A stretch of 64,000 nucleotides of DNA from NCBI GenBank assembly GCA_020882975.1, contig JAHRFD010000014.1, positions 62,001 through 126,000 of the forward strand. The letters are read 5' to 3'. Each line of letters starts with the position of its first letter. Position 1 is the stretch's first letter. This DNA is from Microcoleus sp. EPA2 (GTDB lineage Bacteria > Cyanobacteriota > Cyanobacteriia > Cyanobacteriales > Microcoleaceae). A program made the translations under genes and the position numbers. Under the pieces are notes generated by a model that did not search any database, was not told the origin of the DNA, and saw only the letters and a list, made by a program, of their open reading frames with translations. Shown here one piece after another: positions 26,939-36,948 of the stretch.

Positions 26939-29908
26939 TCATTTGATGCCATTGATTAAATAAGTGTTCATCTTACCTTTGCCTTTCACTTCAATTATCC
27001 CTCGACTTTCTAATAAATACTTTTCTTGCAATATATCATAAGTTGCAGGTGTCACCTGAATACGTCCTGGCAACCCATGGGATTCCATGCGGGAAGCGGT
27101 ATTAACAGTGTCTCCCCACAAATCATAAATGAATTTTTTGATACCAATGACTCCGGCGACAACGGGGCCACTGTTGATGCCAATTCTGATGCTGAAATTT
27201 TGGCTGTGGCTATGGCTGAATTGGGCAATTGCTTGCTGCATATCGAGGGCCATTTGGGCGATCGCCTCCGCATGATCGCTACGGGGCATTGGCAGTCCTC
27301 CCACTACCATATAAGCGTCACCAATGGTCTTAATTTTTTCCAAACCATGCTTTTCTGCTAGCTGATCGAAGGTAGAAAAAATCTCATTCAGCAACGAAAC
27401 TAATTCCGTGGGAGAAATTTGGGAGCTAATTTGGGTAAAACCGACGATATCTGCAAATAAAACAGTAACATCAGTATATGTCTCGGCAATGATACTTTGG
27501 TCTTGTTTGAGCCTTTCGGCGATCGGCTGGGGCAGAATATTTAGCAACAGGCGATCGGATTTTTCTTGTTCTAAACGTAGGGCTGCTTCAGCTTGTTTGC
27601 GAGTGGTGATATCTTGAACAGTGCCTTCGTAATAGAGTAAATTTCCATAGCTATCGCAAACCGTATAAGTATTTTCAGAAATCCAAATAATGCTGCCATC
27701 TCGGCGGTAAATCTGAGATTCAAAATCTGATACTTTGCCTTGTTTTTCTATTAAACGGATAACTTCGGCGTGGCGATCGGGGTCAACATAAAGTTGTTGG
27801 CTAACATTAGTTAATGTACCAACTAATTCGGAGTGGGAACTGTTACCATAAATCCGAAGCAAAGCAGGATTAGCGCTGAGATATTCCCCATCTGGGGTAG
27901 TTTGAAAAATGCCGACGATCGCATTTTCAAAGATACTGCGATATTTTTCTTCCGCTTGTCGCAGTGCTTCTTCTGCTCGCTGGCGTTGTCGCGCTTCCAC
28001 CGCAAAAGTCACGGAATCTGCTAAAGAAACAGCAAAACTTTGTTCTTCAATAGTCCAATAGCGCGTGTTTCCTACCTGTTCCAAACAGACAACTCCGGCG
28101 GTTTTTCCATCTATTTGAATCGGCGTATCTAGCATAGAAGTGATGCCGAAAGGAATCAAGTAAGAGTCGGTAAACTCTCTAGTTCTAAAATCATGACGCG
28201 CATCAACCGCAGCAATAGCCCGTTCTTCTCCCAGTGCTTGAAAATAGGCTGGATAGTATGCTTCCGCTAGTTCTAAACCCTCTGAATGGGAATTAGTTTT
28301 TTTATCGAATAGATCCAGACATTGAATTTTTGAGCGTTTTTCATCGTAGAGCCATATGCTGGAACGAGCAACTTCTAAAGTATTGCTAGCAGTTTCTGTA
28401 ATCTTTCGTAGTGCTGTTTTAAAATCGCCATGGTTCAGGGCTTTATTTTTAGCCAATTCTATTAATGCCGACTTATGTTTCTGGAGCTGTATTTCGCTTT
28501 GTTGTAGAGCTATTGTGCGTTCTTTAACTCTGAGTTCTAACTCTTCATTCAGCTTATGTAGTGCTATTTCTGCTCGCCTTCTTTTACTAATATCCGTGCC
28601 GATGCAGAGAATTCCTACCAGTTTTCCCCCCTCATCAACCAGGGGTTTGTTTGCCCAAGCTACCCACACTCGTTCCCCGTTGCGCCGGATATTTTCATTT
28701 TCGTAACTGGTAAAGCGATCGGGATTTTCCAAAAGCTCTTGATAAATTAATTCTAAATTATTGCCTTGCATATCTATGTGAGGCAGAATTGTGCCTAGTG
28801 CATTTTTGCCGAGAATTTCTTCTACTTGATAACCAAAGAATTTTTCGGCAAACTCGTTAAAAAAAGTAATTTTTCCCTCACAGTCCAATTTCAAAATAAT
28901 GCTGTTGGCATTTTCCACCAATTCTCGATATTTTATTTCGCTCTCTCGCAGAGATTTTTCGGCTGAGGCTCGTTCCGCTACTGTCGCTGCCAATAACAGC
29001 GAAGTAATCGTAACTACTGCCATAAAAGCTTGCAAAAATAAGATAGCCTGACTGATATTTGTCGCTTTAGTAATAAAAGGGCCTCCGCCTTGGGAACTCC
29101 CCCAAATAGAAATACTAGATACTATAAATGATGCCAAAACAGTACCGCGTTGACGGAATTGGATAGCACCCCAAATCACTAAAGGAAAAGGCAAGTATTC
29201 AATAGGATATCTCGAAATAAACACCTCATTTTTAAAGCCAAATACTAACCAAGTAACTCCGCTCAAGACAATCAACCATATCCCCTGATTAATTAAATAC
29301 TTAGGATTCATCTTTAATTGTCTTTTCAGGGAATCAACTGCTGCTGCTGATAAAGGAGATAGTAGAATCAGTGGAGTTAAAATTAAAACGCCCATGGTGT
29401 CTCCCAGCCACCAATTCCAACGAACGTCCCAAAATTGTTTTCCATCTATTTTACCTGCTAAATATAGAGACAGAGAACCCAGCGTGCAACTAATTTGAGT
29501 AGCAATCATGCCTCCAAATAACACTAGGTTAACGACATCTTTGAGACGATCTAAAGAACGACGAAAACCAAATCGTTGCAACAAAGTTACGGCAACAACA
29601 GCTTGCAAAATAGCTCCTATGTTTCCTCCCAACCAAACCAGGAATATTTTTTCTGCTGGATTAACCAAATTCAGCAAATATACACCTAAAATGATGGCTG
29701 GCCAGACTCTGATCCCAAATAATAAGAGTCCAGCTTGTGCAATTCCTGCGGGCGGCCATACGGAGGCTGCAAAGGGACTAACACCTTGAATAGAGTATGC
29801 CAGTCTAGCCCCCACGGCGTAAGTAACAGCAACTAAAGCTACTTGAAGTAAGTATCGTCCAACTCCAGATTGAAGGAATCGCAGAAACTGATTTAAGTTC
29901 AGGTTCAT
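26939..29908 (-). CDS. Membrane adenylate cyclase: MASE1-PAS-GAF-PAS-class III cyclase
   Basis: 989 residues, clearly a paralogue of the next gene with two extra sensor domains. MASE1 (about 15-315), PAS (about 320-440), coiled linker, a GAF-like domain (about 485-640, DTPIQIDGKTAGVVCLEQVG), a second PAS (about 655-775, YRSIFENAIVGIFQTTPDGEY), then the cyclase domain (about 805-980) with the same FADIVGFT, KTIGDAYM and YDLWGDTVNTASRM motifs. The two genes share long near-identical stretches in MASE1, the first PAS and the cyclase. They arose by duplication and may form heterodimers, since class III active sites lie at the dimer interface (inference). Confidence 0.9.
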   Translation of the reverse strand: MNLNLNQFLRFLQSGVGRYLLQVALVAVTYAVGARLAYSIQGVSPFAASVWPPAGIAQAGLLLFGIRVWPAIILGVYLLNLVNPAEKIFLVWLGGNIGAILQAVVAVTLLQRFGFRRSLDRLKDVVNLVLFGGMIATQISCTLGSLSLYLAGKIDGKQFWDVRWNWWLGDTMGVLILTPLILLSPLSAAAVDSLKRQLKMNPKYLINQGIWLIVLSGVTWLVFGFKNEVFISRYPIEYLPFPLVIWGAIQFRQRGTVLASFIVSSISIWGSSQGGGPFITKATNISQAILFLQAFMAVVTITSLLLAATVAERASAEKSLRESEIKYRELVENANSIILKLDCEGKITFFNEFAEKFFGYQVEEILGKNALGTILPHIDMQGNNLELIYQELLENPDRFTSYENENIRRNGERVWVAWANKPLVDEGGKLVGILCIGTDISKRRRAEIALHKLNEELELRVKERTIALQQSEIQLQKHKSALIELAKNKALNHGDFKTALRKITETASNTLEVARSSIWLYDEKRSKIQCLDLFDKKTNSHSEGLELAEAYYPAYFQALGEERAIAAVDARHDFRTREFTDSYLIPFGITSMLDTPIQIDGKTAGVVCLEQVGNTRYWTIEEQSFAVSLADSVTFAVEARQRQRAEEALRQAEEKYRSIFENAIVGIFQTTPDGEYLSANPALLRIYGNSSHSELVGTLTNVSQQLYVDPDRHAEVIRLIEKQGKVSDFESQIYRRDGSIIWISENTYTVCDSYGNLLYYEGTVQDITTRKQAEAALRLEQEKSDRLLLNILPQPIAERLKQDQSIIAETYTDVTVLFADIVGFTQISSQISPTELVSLLNEIFSTFDQLAEKHGLEKIKTIGDAYMVVGGLPMPRSDHAEAIAQMALDMQQAIAQFSHSHSQNFSIRIGINSGPVVAGVIGIKKFIYDLWGDTVNTASRMESHGLPGRIQVTPATYDILQEKYLLESRGIIEVKGKGKMNTYLINGIK

Positions 29909-29974
29909 ATCGAGATTTAATTTTGAGTAGGTTGATATTTTTTTAAATCATAATAAGATAAAAAAACATCCTTT

Positions 29975-30208
29975 GTAGTGAGGACTTTAGTCCTATCCAT
30001 GCTAACAGGAAACAACTGAAGTCCTTACTACTAACCTTAGCCCCGATGAAAATATCGTTTGTAGTGAGGACTATAGTCCTGTCCATCCTAACACGAACGG
30101 ACTGAAGTCTTGACTACGAACCTTAGCCCTGATGAAAATATCGTTTGTAGTGAGGACTTTATTGCTTTAATTTTTCACAGTAAAGGAAAGGAATGAAGTC
30201 CTTACTAC
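29975..30208. repeat. Three tandem copies of an ~85-bp hairpin repeat
   Basis: Copies begin at 29975, 30061 and 30146. Each runs GTAGTGAGGACTTTAGTCC... to ...GAAGTCCTTACTAC and is itself an inverted repeat; they are linked by ACCTTAGCCC(C/T)GATGAAAATATCG. The array fills most of the 325-base gap between the 5' end of the large cyclase gene and the 3' end of proS. No gene is seen in this gap. Confidence 0.88.
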
Positions 30209-30233
30209 AAACCTTAAATTCCCGGAAAATATT

Positions 30234-32288
30234 TCATTGAATAGCTTCCTTAATCCATTGTTTTAAGGTTGAGTTTACTTCTTCAATGATAATTTCTTGG
30301 GATTTGTGAGTCGATCTTTCAACTACTTCAACTTTACCAGACTTGAGGGAACGACCGGGAACAATCCGATAGGGAATGCCAATTAAATCCGCATCTTTGA
30401 ATTTAACTCCTGCACGTTCATCGCGGTCATCTAACAGAGTTTCAATGCCAGATTGATTGAGTTCTGCGTAGAGTTTTTCGGCGACTTCCATTTGTTGAGT
30501 GTCGGAAATATTGGGGATGCTGATGATAACGTGATAGGGGGCGATCGCCACTGGCCAAATTATCCCGTCTTTGTCGTAGGATTGTTCTACGGCAGATTGA
30601 GCTAACCGCGACACACCAACGCCGTAACAACCCATAACTAAGGGCATTTCTTCGCCTTGTTCGTTGGTGTAGGTAGCGCCCATTGCTTGAGAATATTTGG
30701 TCCCTAATTGAAAGATGTGGCCGACTTCGATGCCTCTGGCGGTTTGCAGTGTTTGTTCGGGATTGTGCACAGCCCGATCGCCTTTTTTGGCCTTCCTGAC
30801 ATCTACTGCTAAATTCGGTAGGTCAAATTCTTTGCCCCAATTTGCTCCCACAACGTGGTATCCTGATTCGTTCGAGCCAGTGACAAAGTTTGTCAAGTCA
30901 ACTGCGGTGCGATCGACTAAACGCAAAAACTTGGGAGATACCCCCCCTTGCCCCCCCTTACCAAGGGGGGGATTTGAGTCTTGTTGCCCCCCCTTACCAA
31001 GGGGGGAATTTGAGTCTTGTTGCCCCCCCTTACCAAGGGGGGGATTTGAGTCTTGTTGCCCCCCCTTACCAAGGGGGGAATTTGAGTCTTGTTGCCCCCC
31101 GTTACCAAGGGGGGGATTTGAGTCTTGTTGCCCCCCCTTACCAAGGGGGGGATTTGAGTCTTGTTGCCCCCCCTTACCAAGGGGGGGTTGGGGGGGGTTC
31201 GAGGCAATGTAATCATCAGCAACATCGGGAGCCATATAACCAAGAGGCAAAGATTTAGCGGCCCATTTTTGCTGAGCTTCCGCATCTGGAACAGTCAAAA
31301 ATAGGATAGTTTTTGCTTGATAATTTCCCGCTAATTTGGTTAATTCATTCAGCAATTTTACCTGATTAACATCTTGGTCTCCACGAAGGCTGACCAGTAC
31401 CAATACAGTCATACCGCTGTCATAAACTGCCTCATAAAGTACATTTTTGACAACTTGAGTAGGAGAACACTTGAGAAACTTACAGAGTTTTTCAATGGTT
31501 TCAGTTCCCGGTGTTTCCCGCTTTTCAAAAGTTGTAAAAGACGAGGGTTCCGCATCAGCAGGTATAGACACAGCCTTTTCTAAATTAGCAGCATACTGAC
31601 CATCTTCGGTGTAGAGAACTTCATCTTCCCCAGCTTCCGCCAACACCATAAACTCTTGGGAACCAGAGCCTCCAATGGCTCCAGAATCAGCATCTACTGC
31701 TCGGAATTGCAAGCCCGATCGCCGTAGCATATTGCTGTAAGCTTGAGCCATATCCTGATAAGTTTTTTTCAGGCTTTCTTCGCTAGTGTGGAAAGAATAG
31801 CCATCCTTCATAATAAATTCACGACCGCGCATCAAGCCAAAACGCGGGCGAATTTCATCACGAAATTTAGTTTGAATTTGATACAGATGTGTAGGCAATT
31901 GCCGATAAGAACGAATCATATCCTTAGCAACTGTAGTAATTACTTCTTCGTGAGTTGGACCCAATCCCAATTCTGTATCGCGACGGTCTGTGAGAGCAAA
32001 CATGATACCTTCAGCTTGAGTATAGGTATCCCAGCGCCCCGATTCCCGCCACAAATCGGCCGGTTGGAGTTGTGGTAAGAGGCATTCTTGAGCGCCTGTA
32101 GCGTCCATTTCTTCCCGCACAATTTGGGAGACTTTTTTGAGTACACGCCACATCAAAGGCAGATAAGCGTAAATCCCGCTACCGATGCGGCGGATGTATC
32201 CCGCACGGAGTAATAGTTTGTGGCTGGGAATTTCTGCTTCTGCTGGGTCTTCCCGGAGGGTGACAAAAAGCATTTGAGAGAGTCGCAT
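30234..32288 (-). CDS. proS: Prolyl-tRNA synthetase with in-frame repeat expansion
   Basis: 684 residues; bacterial-type ProS is near 570-600. Class II motif 2 ([17 protein letters not shown]) and motif 3 ([10 protein letters not shown]) are intact, with the anticodon-binding domain at the C-terminus. The editing (INS) domain lies between them. At about residues 364-450, seven 12-residue units of the type [12 protein letters not shown] replace what should be a short link between APDVADDYI and [15 protein letters not shown]. They are encoded by a 36-bp palindromic repeat. Without them the protein would be of normal size. The frame is kept and the motifs are intact, so it is probably active, with a flexible Pro/Gly/Gln loop. 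Confidence 0.95.
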   Translation of the reverse strand: MRLSQMLFVTLREDPAEAEIPSHKLLLRAGYIRRIGSGIYAYLPLMWRVLKKVSQIVREEMDATGAQECLLPQLQPADLWRESGRWDTYTQAEGIMFALTDRRDTELGLGPTHEEVITTVAKDMIRSYRQLPTHLYQIQTKFRDEIRPRFGLMRGREFIMKDGYSFHTSEESLKKTYQDMAQAYSNMLRRSGLQFRAVDADSGAIGGSGSQEFMVLAEAGEDEVLYTEDGQYAANLEKAVSIPADAEPSSFTTFEKRETPGTETIEKLCKFLKCSPTQVVKNVLYEAVYDSGMTVLVLVSLRGDQDVNQVKLLNELTKLAGNYQAKTILFLTVPDAEAQQKWAAKSLPLGYMAPDVADDYIASNPPQPPLGKGGQQDSNPPLGKGGQQDSNPPLGNGGQQDSNSPLGKGGQQDSNPPLGKGGQQDSNSPLGKGGQQDSNPPLGKGGQGGVSPKFLRLVDRTAVDLTNFVTGSNESGYHVVGANWGKEFDLPNLAVDVRKAKKGDRAVHNPEQTLQTARGIEVGHIFQLGTKYSQAMGATYTNEQGEEMPLVMGCYGVGVSRLAQSAVEQSYDKDGIIWPVAIAPYHVIISIPNISDTQQMEVAEKLYAELNQSGIETLLDDRDERAGVKFKDADLIGIPYRIVPGRSLKSGKVEVVERSTHKSQEIIIEEVNSTLKQWIKEAIQ
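30941..31199. repeat. 36-bp tandem palindromic repeat inside proS
   Basis: Seven units, each a C-run, TTACCAA, a G-run, then ATTTGAGTCTTGTTG. The unit length is a multiple of three and contains no stop codon in several frames, so long spurious frames exist on both strands here. Units differ only by substitutions (GGGGATT versus GGGAATT; one CCGTTACC), never by frame-breaking indels. Confidence 0.95.
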
Positions 32289-32997
32289 CGGTGATTTCCT
32301 TTAATGACTGAATGATTTTAATCTCACATTAACTTCTGATATTATCAGAGGTAAGGCAGATTTGATTAGACCTTTCCCATAATTATTGTGGAACCAGGGT
32401 ACTACCTGTTCTCGAAAGTCTTTTTAGGAGATGTCTCTTAGATATTTAGCAGATATATATTAGATATATGAATAATTATTTGCCAAACTATCAATAGTAA
32501 TCCTCCGTCCCACCCTACTGATTATACAGATCCAACGCTCCCCATTACTAGGTAATTTTCACCATCATCATCAAACAAAATCATAAGTTGATAGCGCACT
32601 CTACGATATTTACTGTAGGCTGTGGCGTAGTTTACTAATATTTATAATTGGTGGCGATCGCCTTCGGCATTGGATTTGCTGCTTTTAAACGAACTCTGCT
32701 TACTAAATTATTTTAAAACTAATTTCAGACTTTAGATGGATTAATTTATAAACCCAAGTTGCCATGATAAATGTATAGAACCATCGCCCTAAAAAACGAT
32801 AATTTTGGATTGCTGAGTTACTAAGCATCTCTACTGATGTATGGCCTAAACGGGAAACTGCTACTGAGCAGTAACTAACTCATGATTCAAAAAATTTGAA
32901 AGTGGCAACAACCATCTAAAGATGGCAATATCCCCTTGCAAATATGGGGGATAGATTTCACTATGCCTAATTAGGCTGAAAATTTAGGAGGTAAATT
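32289..32997. other. Intergenic region, no gene recognised
   Basis: 709 AT-rich bases between proS (minus) and the repeat membrane protein (plus), so both promoters lie here. I see no open frame with protein character, no tRNA and no clear hairpin. The stretch CCCATAATTATTGTGGAAC near 32377 resembles one at 19817. The final bases carry AGGAGG immediately before the next ATG. Confidence 0.6.
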
Positions 32998-35900
32998 ATG
33001 TTAGAAAATGTACCATTAGACCACCCAGATATCGGAGGGCTAATGTTTTTAAGCCCACAATTCTTTGTAGCATTAATCGCCGGAGTCATTATGGCTTTTG
33101 GCTTCCAGTTTTTGTTAACCAACTTTTCGATTGCAGCCAAAATATCTAATTGGGATGAGGCTTTACCCGATGACGATGACGAGTCAGAAAGTTTAGGCAC
33201 GAAATTTCGTAAAACAGAAAGTCTAGTAGGCGGTTGGATTTTAGTAACAGTCAACATAGCCTTATTTTTGGCTTGTTTTCTCGCAGTCAAACTAACTTCT
33301 ATTGCTAGCGTAGATGGAGCGGCAATTATTGGTGTTGTTATCTGGGCTGCCTACTTTTTAACTCTGGTTTGGCTGGGTTCTAGCGCCGTCGGTTCCTTGA
33401 TTGGTTCCTTGATGAAAACAGCATTTTCCGGCGTTCAAGGTGTCATGGGTACTGCCGGTGCAGCCATGAGCGGGAAGATGGCTAGCGACCAAATGGTAAA
33501 TACTGTAGAGGCATCTGTAGCCGCTGTCCGCCGCGAATTGAGTTCGGCGGTAGACCCGGATAGCATTCGCGAAACGGTACAAGATTATGTTGGTTCTTTG
33601 CAGCTACCGAAGCTAGATGTCAAAGAAATTCGCGGTCAATTTGAAAAGTTGCTGGGCGATGCGGATATCAAATCTTTGGCGGGAAGCGATGTTCTGAAAA
33701 ATGTTAACCGCCAGACTTTTGTAGATTTAGTTAGCAGTCGCACTGATTTTTCCAAAGATGAAATAAATCAAGTAGCAGACCAACTTGAAGGCGTGTGGAA
33801 GCAAGCATTCGGTCAGCAACAACAGCCACAAGACCCGAAGTTAGAGTTGGTTAACTTTCTTAAGTCGGCGGCACCGGATTTGCTGAAGTCTGATGAACTG
33901 AATGCCAAATTATCTCAAGTTTTGGCAACTACAGAAAACAAATCTGAGTCTAGCAATGGCATGAACCGAGCGATGCAGTTGGGTGTGGAAGCTCTAGTCG
34001 GAACTTTGCTGTCGCGGACGGATTTGTCGGATGTAGATGTGGAAAAAATTTCGGGTAAGTTACAGGAATTCACCGCTAAAGGAACGGAAAAAGCTAAATC
34101 TTTGGGGTCTAAGGTGGCGGATAAATTCCCTGCATTTTCTTTCCATACGGTTAAAGCTGATGTGGAGAATTATTTGCTAAATTCTCAGCCTTGGCATTTA
34201 AACAGAGAGACTATTAAGCAGGAATTTAGGGATGTTATTTACGACCCCGATGCTGCTCCTGGTGCTATTTTACACCAATTAGAAGTGTTGAATCCAGAGT
34301 ATTTTGTCGGGATTCTCGGTCGCCGAGAAGGCTTTACTGAGGAACAGACAAAGGAAATTGCTGAACAGCTTGAAAGTGTCCGCCAGGAAGTGCTGGAAAT
34401 TGTGCAACCTGCTGCTTCTGAGGAACAGTCTCAAGATTTGCGGAGTCGGATTGAAGATTATTTGCGATCGACTGGTAAGGAAGAATTGAATCCTGAAGGT
34501 ATCGAGAAGGATTTTCAAGCGCTTTTGGAAGACCGGGATGCTGGTTTTGAGGCTTTGCGCGATCGCCTATCGCAATTCGATCGCGATACTTTGGTACAGT
34601 TGCTAGGTCAGCGGGAAGATTTCAGCCCGGAAGAAGCCGACCAATTAATCGGTCGCCTCGAAAGTTCGCGCGATCGAGTGATTTCTCAAGCTCAGGAATT
34701 GCAAGAGCAAGCGAAATCGAAAGCGCAAGAATTGCGCCAAAAGGTAGAAGAATACCTCCGCAATACTAACAAGGAAGAACTCAATCCTGAAGGTATCGAG
34801 CGCGAGTTTCAAACTTTGTTTGAAGACCCGCAAGCAGGCTTTAAGGCACTGAGGGAACGCTTATCTCAATTCGATCGCGATACCCTGGTGCAGTTGCTGT
34901 CACAGCGCCAAGACCTCAGCGAAGAACAGGTAAATCAGGCGATCGACCGGATTGAATCTGTGCGCGATAACATGATCAACGCGCCACAAATAGTTGCAGA
35001 TAAAGCTAAGCAGCAGTACGAAGAAGTTACTGCTAAGATTGGCGAGTACCTGCGGAATACTAACTTGGAAGAACTCGATCCAGAAGGTATCAAGCAAGAT
35101 TTGACCAAACTGTTTGAGAATCCGAAAGAGGGTGCTTTGGCTTTGCGGGAAAGACTTTCTCAGGTCGATCGCGAAACTTTGGTGAAGTTGCTTTCACAAC
35201 GGGAAGATTTGAGCGAAGAACAAATAAATCGGACGATCGATCGCGTCCAGGATTCGCTCCGCAGCATTGTTAAATCTCCACGCCGCTTGGCATCTCGCGC
35301 TCAAGCAACGGTGCGGGATTTCCAAGGGAATTTGGAAAATTACTTGCGGAATACTAACAAGGAAGAACTCAATCCTGAAAGTATTAAACGGGATTTACAA
35401 TTGTTGTTTAGCGAACCCGGAATGGGGATGCAGAATTTGGGCGATCGCCTCCAGCATTTCGATCGTTCGACTCTGGTAGCCTTGCTGTCACAGCGGGAGG
35501 ATATTTCGGAAGAAGAAGCTAACAAAATTGCCGACCAAATTGAAACCGTTCGCAACCAATTTGTCGAACAAGTTCAAATGGTTCAGGACAAATTTCAATC
35601 AGCACTAGACGGTATTTTCGGGAAAATTCGGGATTATCTCAATTCCCTGGAGCGCCCAGAACTTAATTATGAAGGTATCAAGCGCGATTTCCGCAAAGTA
35701 TTTGACGATCCCCAGGCAGGATTTGAGGCGATTAAGGAACGTGTAAGTCAGTTCGATCGGGAAACTTTAGTTGCTGTAATTAGCTCTCGTCCCGATATTT
35801 CCGAAGCTAATGCTAACAAGATTATCGACCAGATTGAAGGAGCACGGGACACGGTTCTGTCGCGCTCAGAACGCCTGCAAGAGTCCGCGAAAAAACGCAT

Positions 35901-36060
35901 CAAACAACTTAAGGAGAAGGCTAAACACCAAGCAGAAGAAGCGCGGGAAGCTGCTGCAAGTGCTGCTTGGTGGTTGTTCGGTACGGCTCTCACTTCTGTA
36001 GCTGTTTCGGCTTTAGCAGGTGCGATCGCCGTCGGCGGCATTTCAGGTTTGCTTAGCTAA
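32998..36060 (+). CDS. Large membrane protein with 98-residue repeats
   Basis: 1020 residues, function unknown. Three N-terminal membrane segments (about 20-42, 78-100, 105-130) with an acidic loop (DEALPDDDDESES) are followed by a long soluble part and one C-terminal membrane segment. The soluble part holds repeats of exactly 98 codons: the conserved Tyr of the repeat start ((E/D)YLRNTNKEELNPEGI) falls at residues 488, 586, 684, 782 and 880. A diverged unit starts near 392 and degenerate ones lie before it. Each unit continues RLSQFDRDTLVQLLSQR(E/Q)DLSEE...IDRIE. Linkers are Gln/Lys/Glu-rich, probably helical. A perfect AGGAGG precedes the ATG. I do not recognise a characterised family; a membrane-anchored helical scaffold is the most I would say. 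Confidence 0.85.
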   Translation: MLENVPLDHPDIGGLMFLSPQFFVALIAGVIMAFGFQFLLTNFSIAAKISNWDEALPDDDDESESLGTKFRKTESLVGGWILVTVNIALFLACFLAVKLTSIASVDGAAIIGVVIWAAYFLTLVWLGSSAVGSLIGSLMKTAFSGVQGVMGTAGAAMSGKMASDQMVNTVEASVAAVRRELSSAVDPDSIRETVQDYVGSLQLPKLDVKEIRGQFEKLLGDADIKSLAGSDVLKNVNRQTFVDLVSSRTDFSKDEINQVADQLEGVWKQAFGQQQQPQDPKLELVNFLKSAAPDLLKSDELNAKLSQVLATTENKSESSNGMNRAMQLGVEALVGTLLSRTDLSDVDVEKISGKLQEFTAKGTEKAKSLGSKVADKFPAFSFHTVKADVENYLLNSQPWHLNRETIKQEFRDVIYDPDAAPGAILHQLEVLNPEYFVGILGRREGFTEEQTKEIAEQLESVRQEVLEIVQPAASEEQSQDLRSRIEDYLRSTGKEELNPEGIEKDFQALLEDRDAGFEALRDRLSQFDRDTLVQLLGQREDFSPEEADQLIGRLESSRDRVISQAQELQEQAKSKAQELRQKVEEYLRNTNKEELNPEGIEREFQTLFEDPQAGFKALRERLSQFDRDTLVQLLSQRQDLSEEQVNQAIDRIESVRDNMINAPQIVADKAKQQYEEVTAKIGEYLRNTNLEELDPEGIKQDLTKLFENPKEGALALRERLSQVDRETLVKLLSQREDLSEEQINRTIDRVQDSLRSIVKSPRRLASRAQATVRDFQGNLENYLRNTNKEELNPESIKRDLQLLFSEPGMGMQNLGDRLQHFDRSTLVALLSQREDISEEEANKIADQIETVRNQFVEQVQMVQDKFQSALDGIFGKIRDYLNSLERPELNYEGIKRDFRKVFDDPQAGFEAIKERVSQFDRETLVAVISSRPDISEANANKIIDQIEGARDTVLSRSERLQESAKKRIKQLKEKAKHQAEEAREAAASAAWWLFGTALTSVAVSALAGAIAVGGISGLLS

Positions 36061-36097
36061 AGTTTAAAAGAGTTTGATCTACAATTCTCCTGATTAT

Positions 36098-36125
36098 AGG
36101 CTAGCCAAAAGCTAGCCTTTTTTTG
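36098..36125 (+). terminator. Rho-independent terminator after the repeat membrane protein
   Basis: Perfect stem AGGCTAGC / GCTAGCCT with loop CAAAA, followed by seven Ts, 38 bases after the stop codon. Confidence 0.9.
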
Positions 36126-36437
36126 GACAGCCGATGCGTCAGCTTTAGATCCCAGCCTTCTTCAAAAAGTCTGGGCTTTATTTGTTGAGGTCCGATCGAT
36201 CTACTAAACAATCTTAATCAGTCGCAGGTACAACAATGTTGTCCAATCCGCCTCATTCTTTGGTGGCAATTTTTTCAGTTTTGGGCTAATTTACTGCCAT
36301 AAATTACGTTGGGGATCATCTCTGTCTTAAGCAAGATTCTAGGTGGAGTGTTTATTCGCTAACTTTTATTAAGAACTAAAAACAGTTTTCCAAATTAATC
36401 AGAGAACTGAGCAATAAATTACCTTTTGGAGGCTCGA
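36126..36437. other. Intergenic region upstream of the carotenoid protein gene
   Basis: About 310 bases after the terminator with no gene-like frame. The end carries GGAGG at 36429-36433, the ribosome site of the next gene. The promoter must lie here but I cannot point to a clear -10/-35 pair. Confidence 0.55.
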
Positions 36438-36917
36438 ATGACATTTACCACCACCAGCGCTTACGACCAAGGAAAAGCAGACATCAAGACCTTGAGTGTA
36501 GACGACCAATTAGGTTTACTGTGGTTTGTTTACACAGAAATGGGCAAATCTATTACCCCTGCTGCTCCCGGTGCTGCTGGTTCCGAAATCGCTCAGGGTT
36601 TGTTCGATCGCGTCAAGGAATTGCCCCACGAAGAACAACTGCAAGTGATGCGCGATATTGCTTCAAAAGCGAATACTGAGATTAGTCGCATTTATGGCTC
36701 CCTTAGTCCAGAAACTAAGCTGGCTTTTTGGTATTTCTTAGCAGTCGGAATGGACGAAGGAACTATTATTCCCGTACCTCCCGACTATCAGTTACCAGAA
36801 GCAGGAAAAGCTTTATTAGGCAAGATTGAAACCATGGATTTTCAGCAGCAAATTGATTTTCTGCGCGGTACTGTTTTAGAAATGGGTGCAGAAGCTGCTC
36901 CGGGCGCTGGCATTTAA
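36438..36917 (+). CDS. Helical carotenoid protein (HCP), OCP N-terminal-domain homologue
   Basis: 159 residues from ATG 36438, with GGAGG 5 bases upstream; the TTG at 36426 lies before that site and is rejected. The whole protein corresponds to the helical N-terminal domain of orange carotenoid protein, with no C-terminal NTF2-like domain. Residues matching the OCP carotenoid pocket are visible: Trp29 and Tyr32 in LGLLWFVYTEMGKSIT (OCP Trp41/Tyr44) and Trp98 in KLAFWYFLAVGMDEG (OCP Trp110). HCPs bind a ketocarotenoid and act as singlet-oxygen quenchers or energy dissipators (family knowledge). No separate C-terminal-domain homologue gene is adjacent. Clade not assigned. Confidence 0.92.
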   Translation: MTFTTTSAYDQGKADIKTLSVDDQLGLLWFVYTEMGKSITPAAPGAAGSEIAQGLFDRVKELPHEEQLQVMRDIASKANTEISRIYGSLSPETKLAFWYFLAVGMDEGTIIPVPPDYQLPEAGKALLGKIETMDFQQQIDFLRGTVLEMGAEAAPGAGI

Positions 36918-36948
36918 AAAAATTAGCAATTTTTACATAATTTGTGCT

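Noticed and set aside
30941-31199. Possible CRISPR array in the proS region
   Set aside because: The units are directly tandem with no unique spacers and are translated in frame.
30715-31285. Long overlapping open frames on both strands across the proS repeat
   Set aside because: They exist only because the 36-bp repeat is stop-free in several frames; outside the repeat they have no protein character, and proS explains the region.
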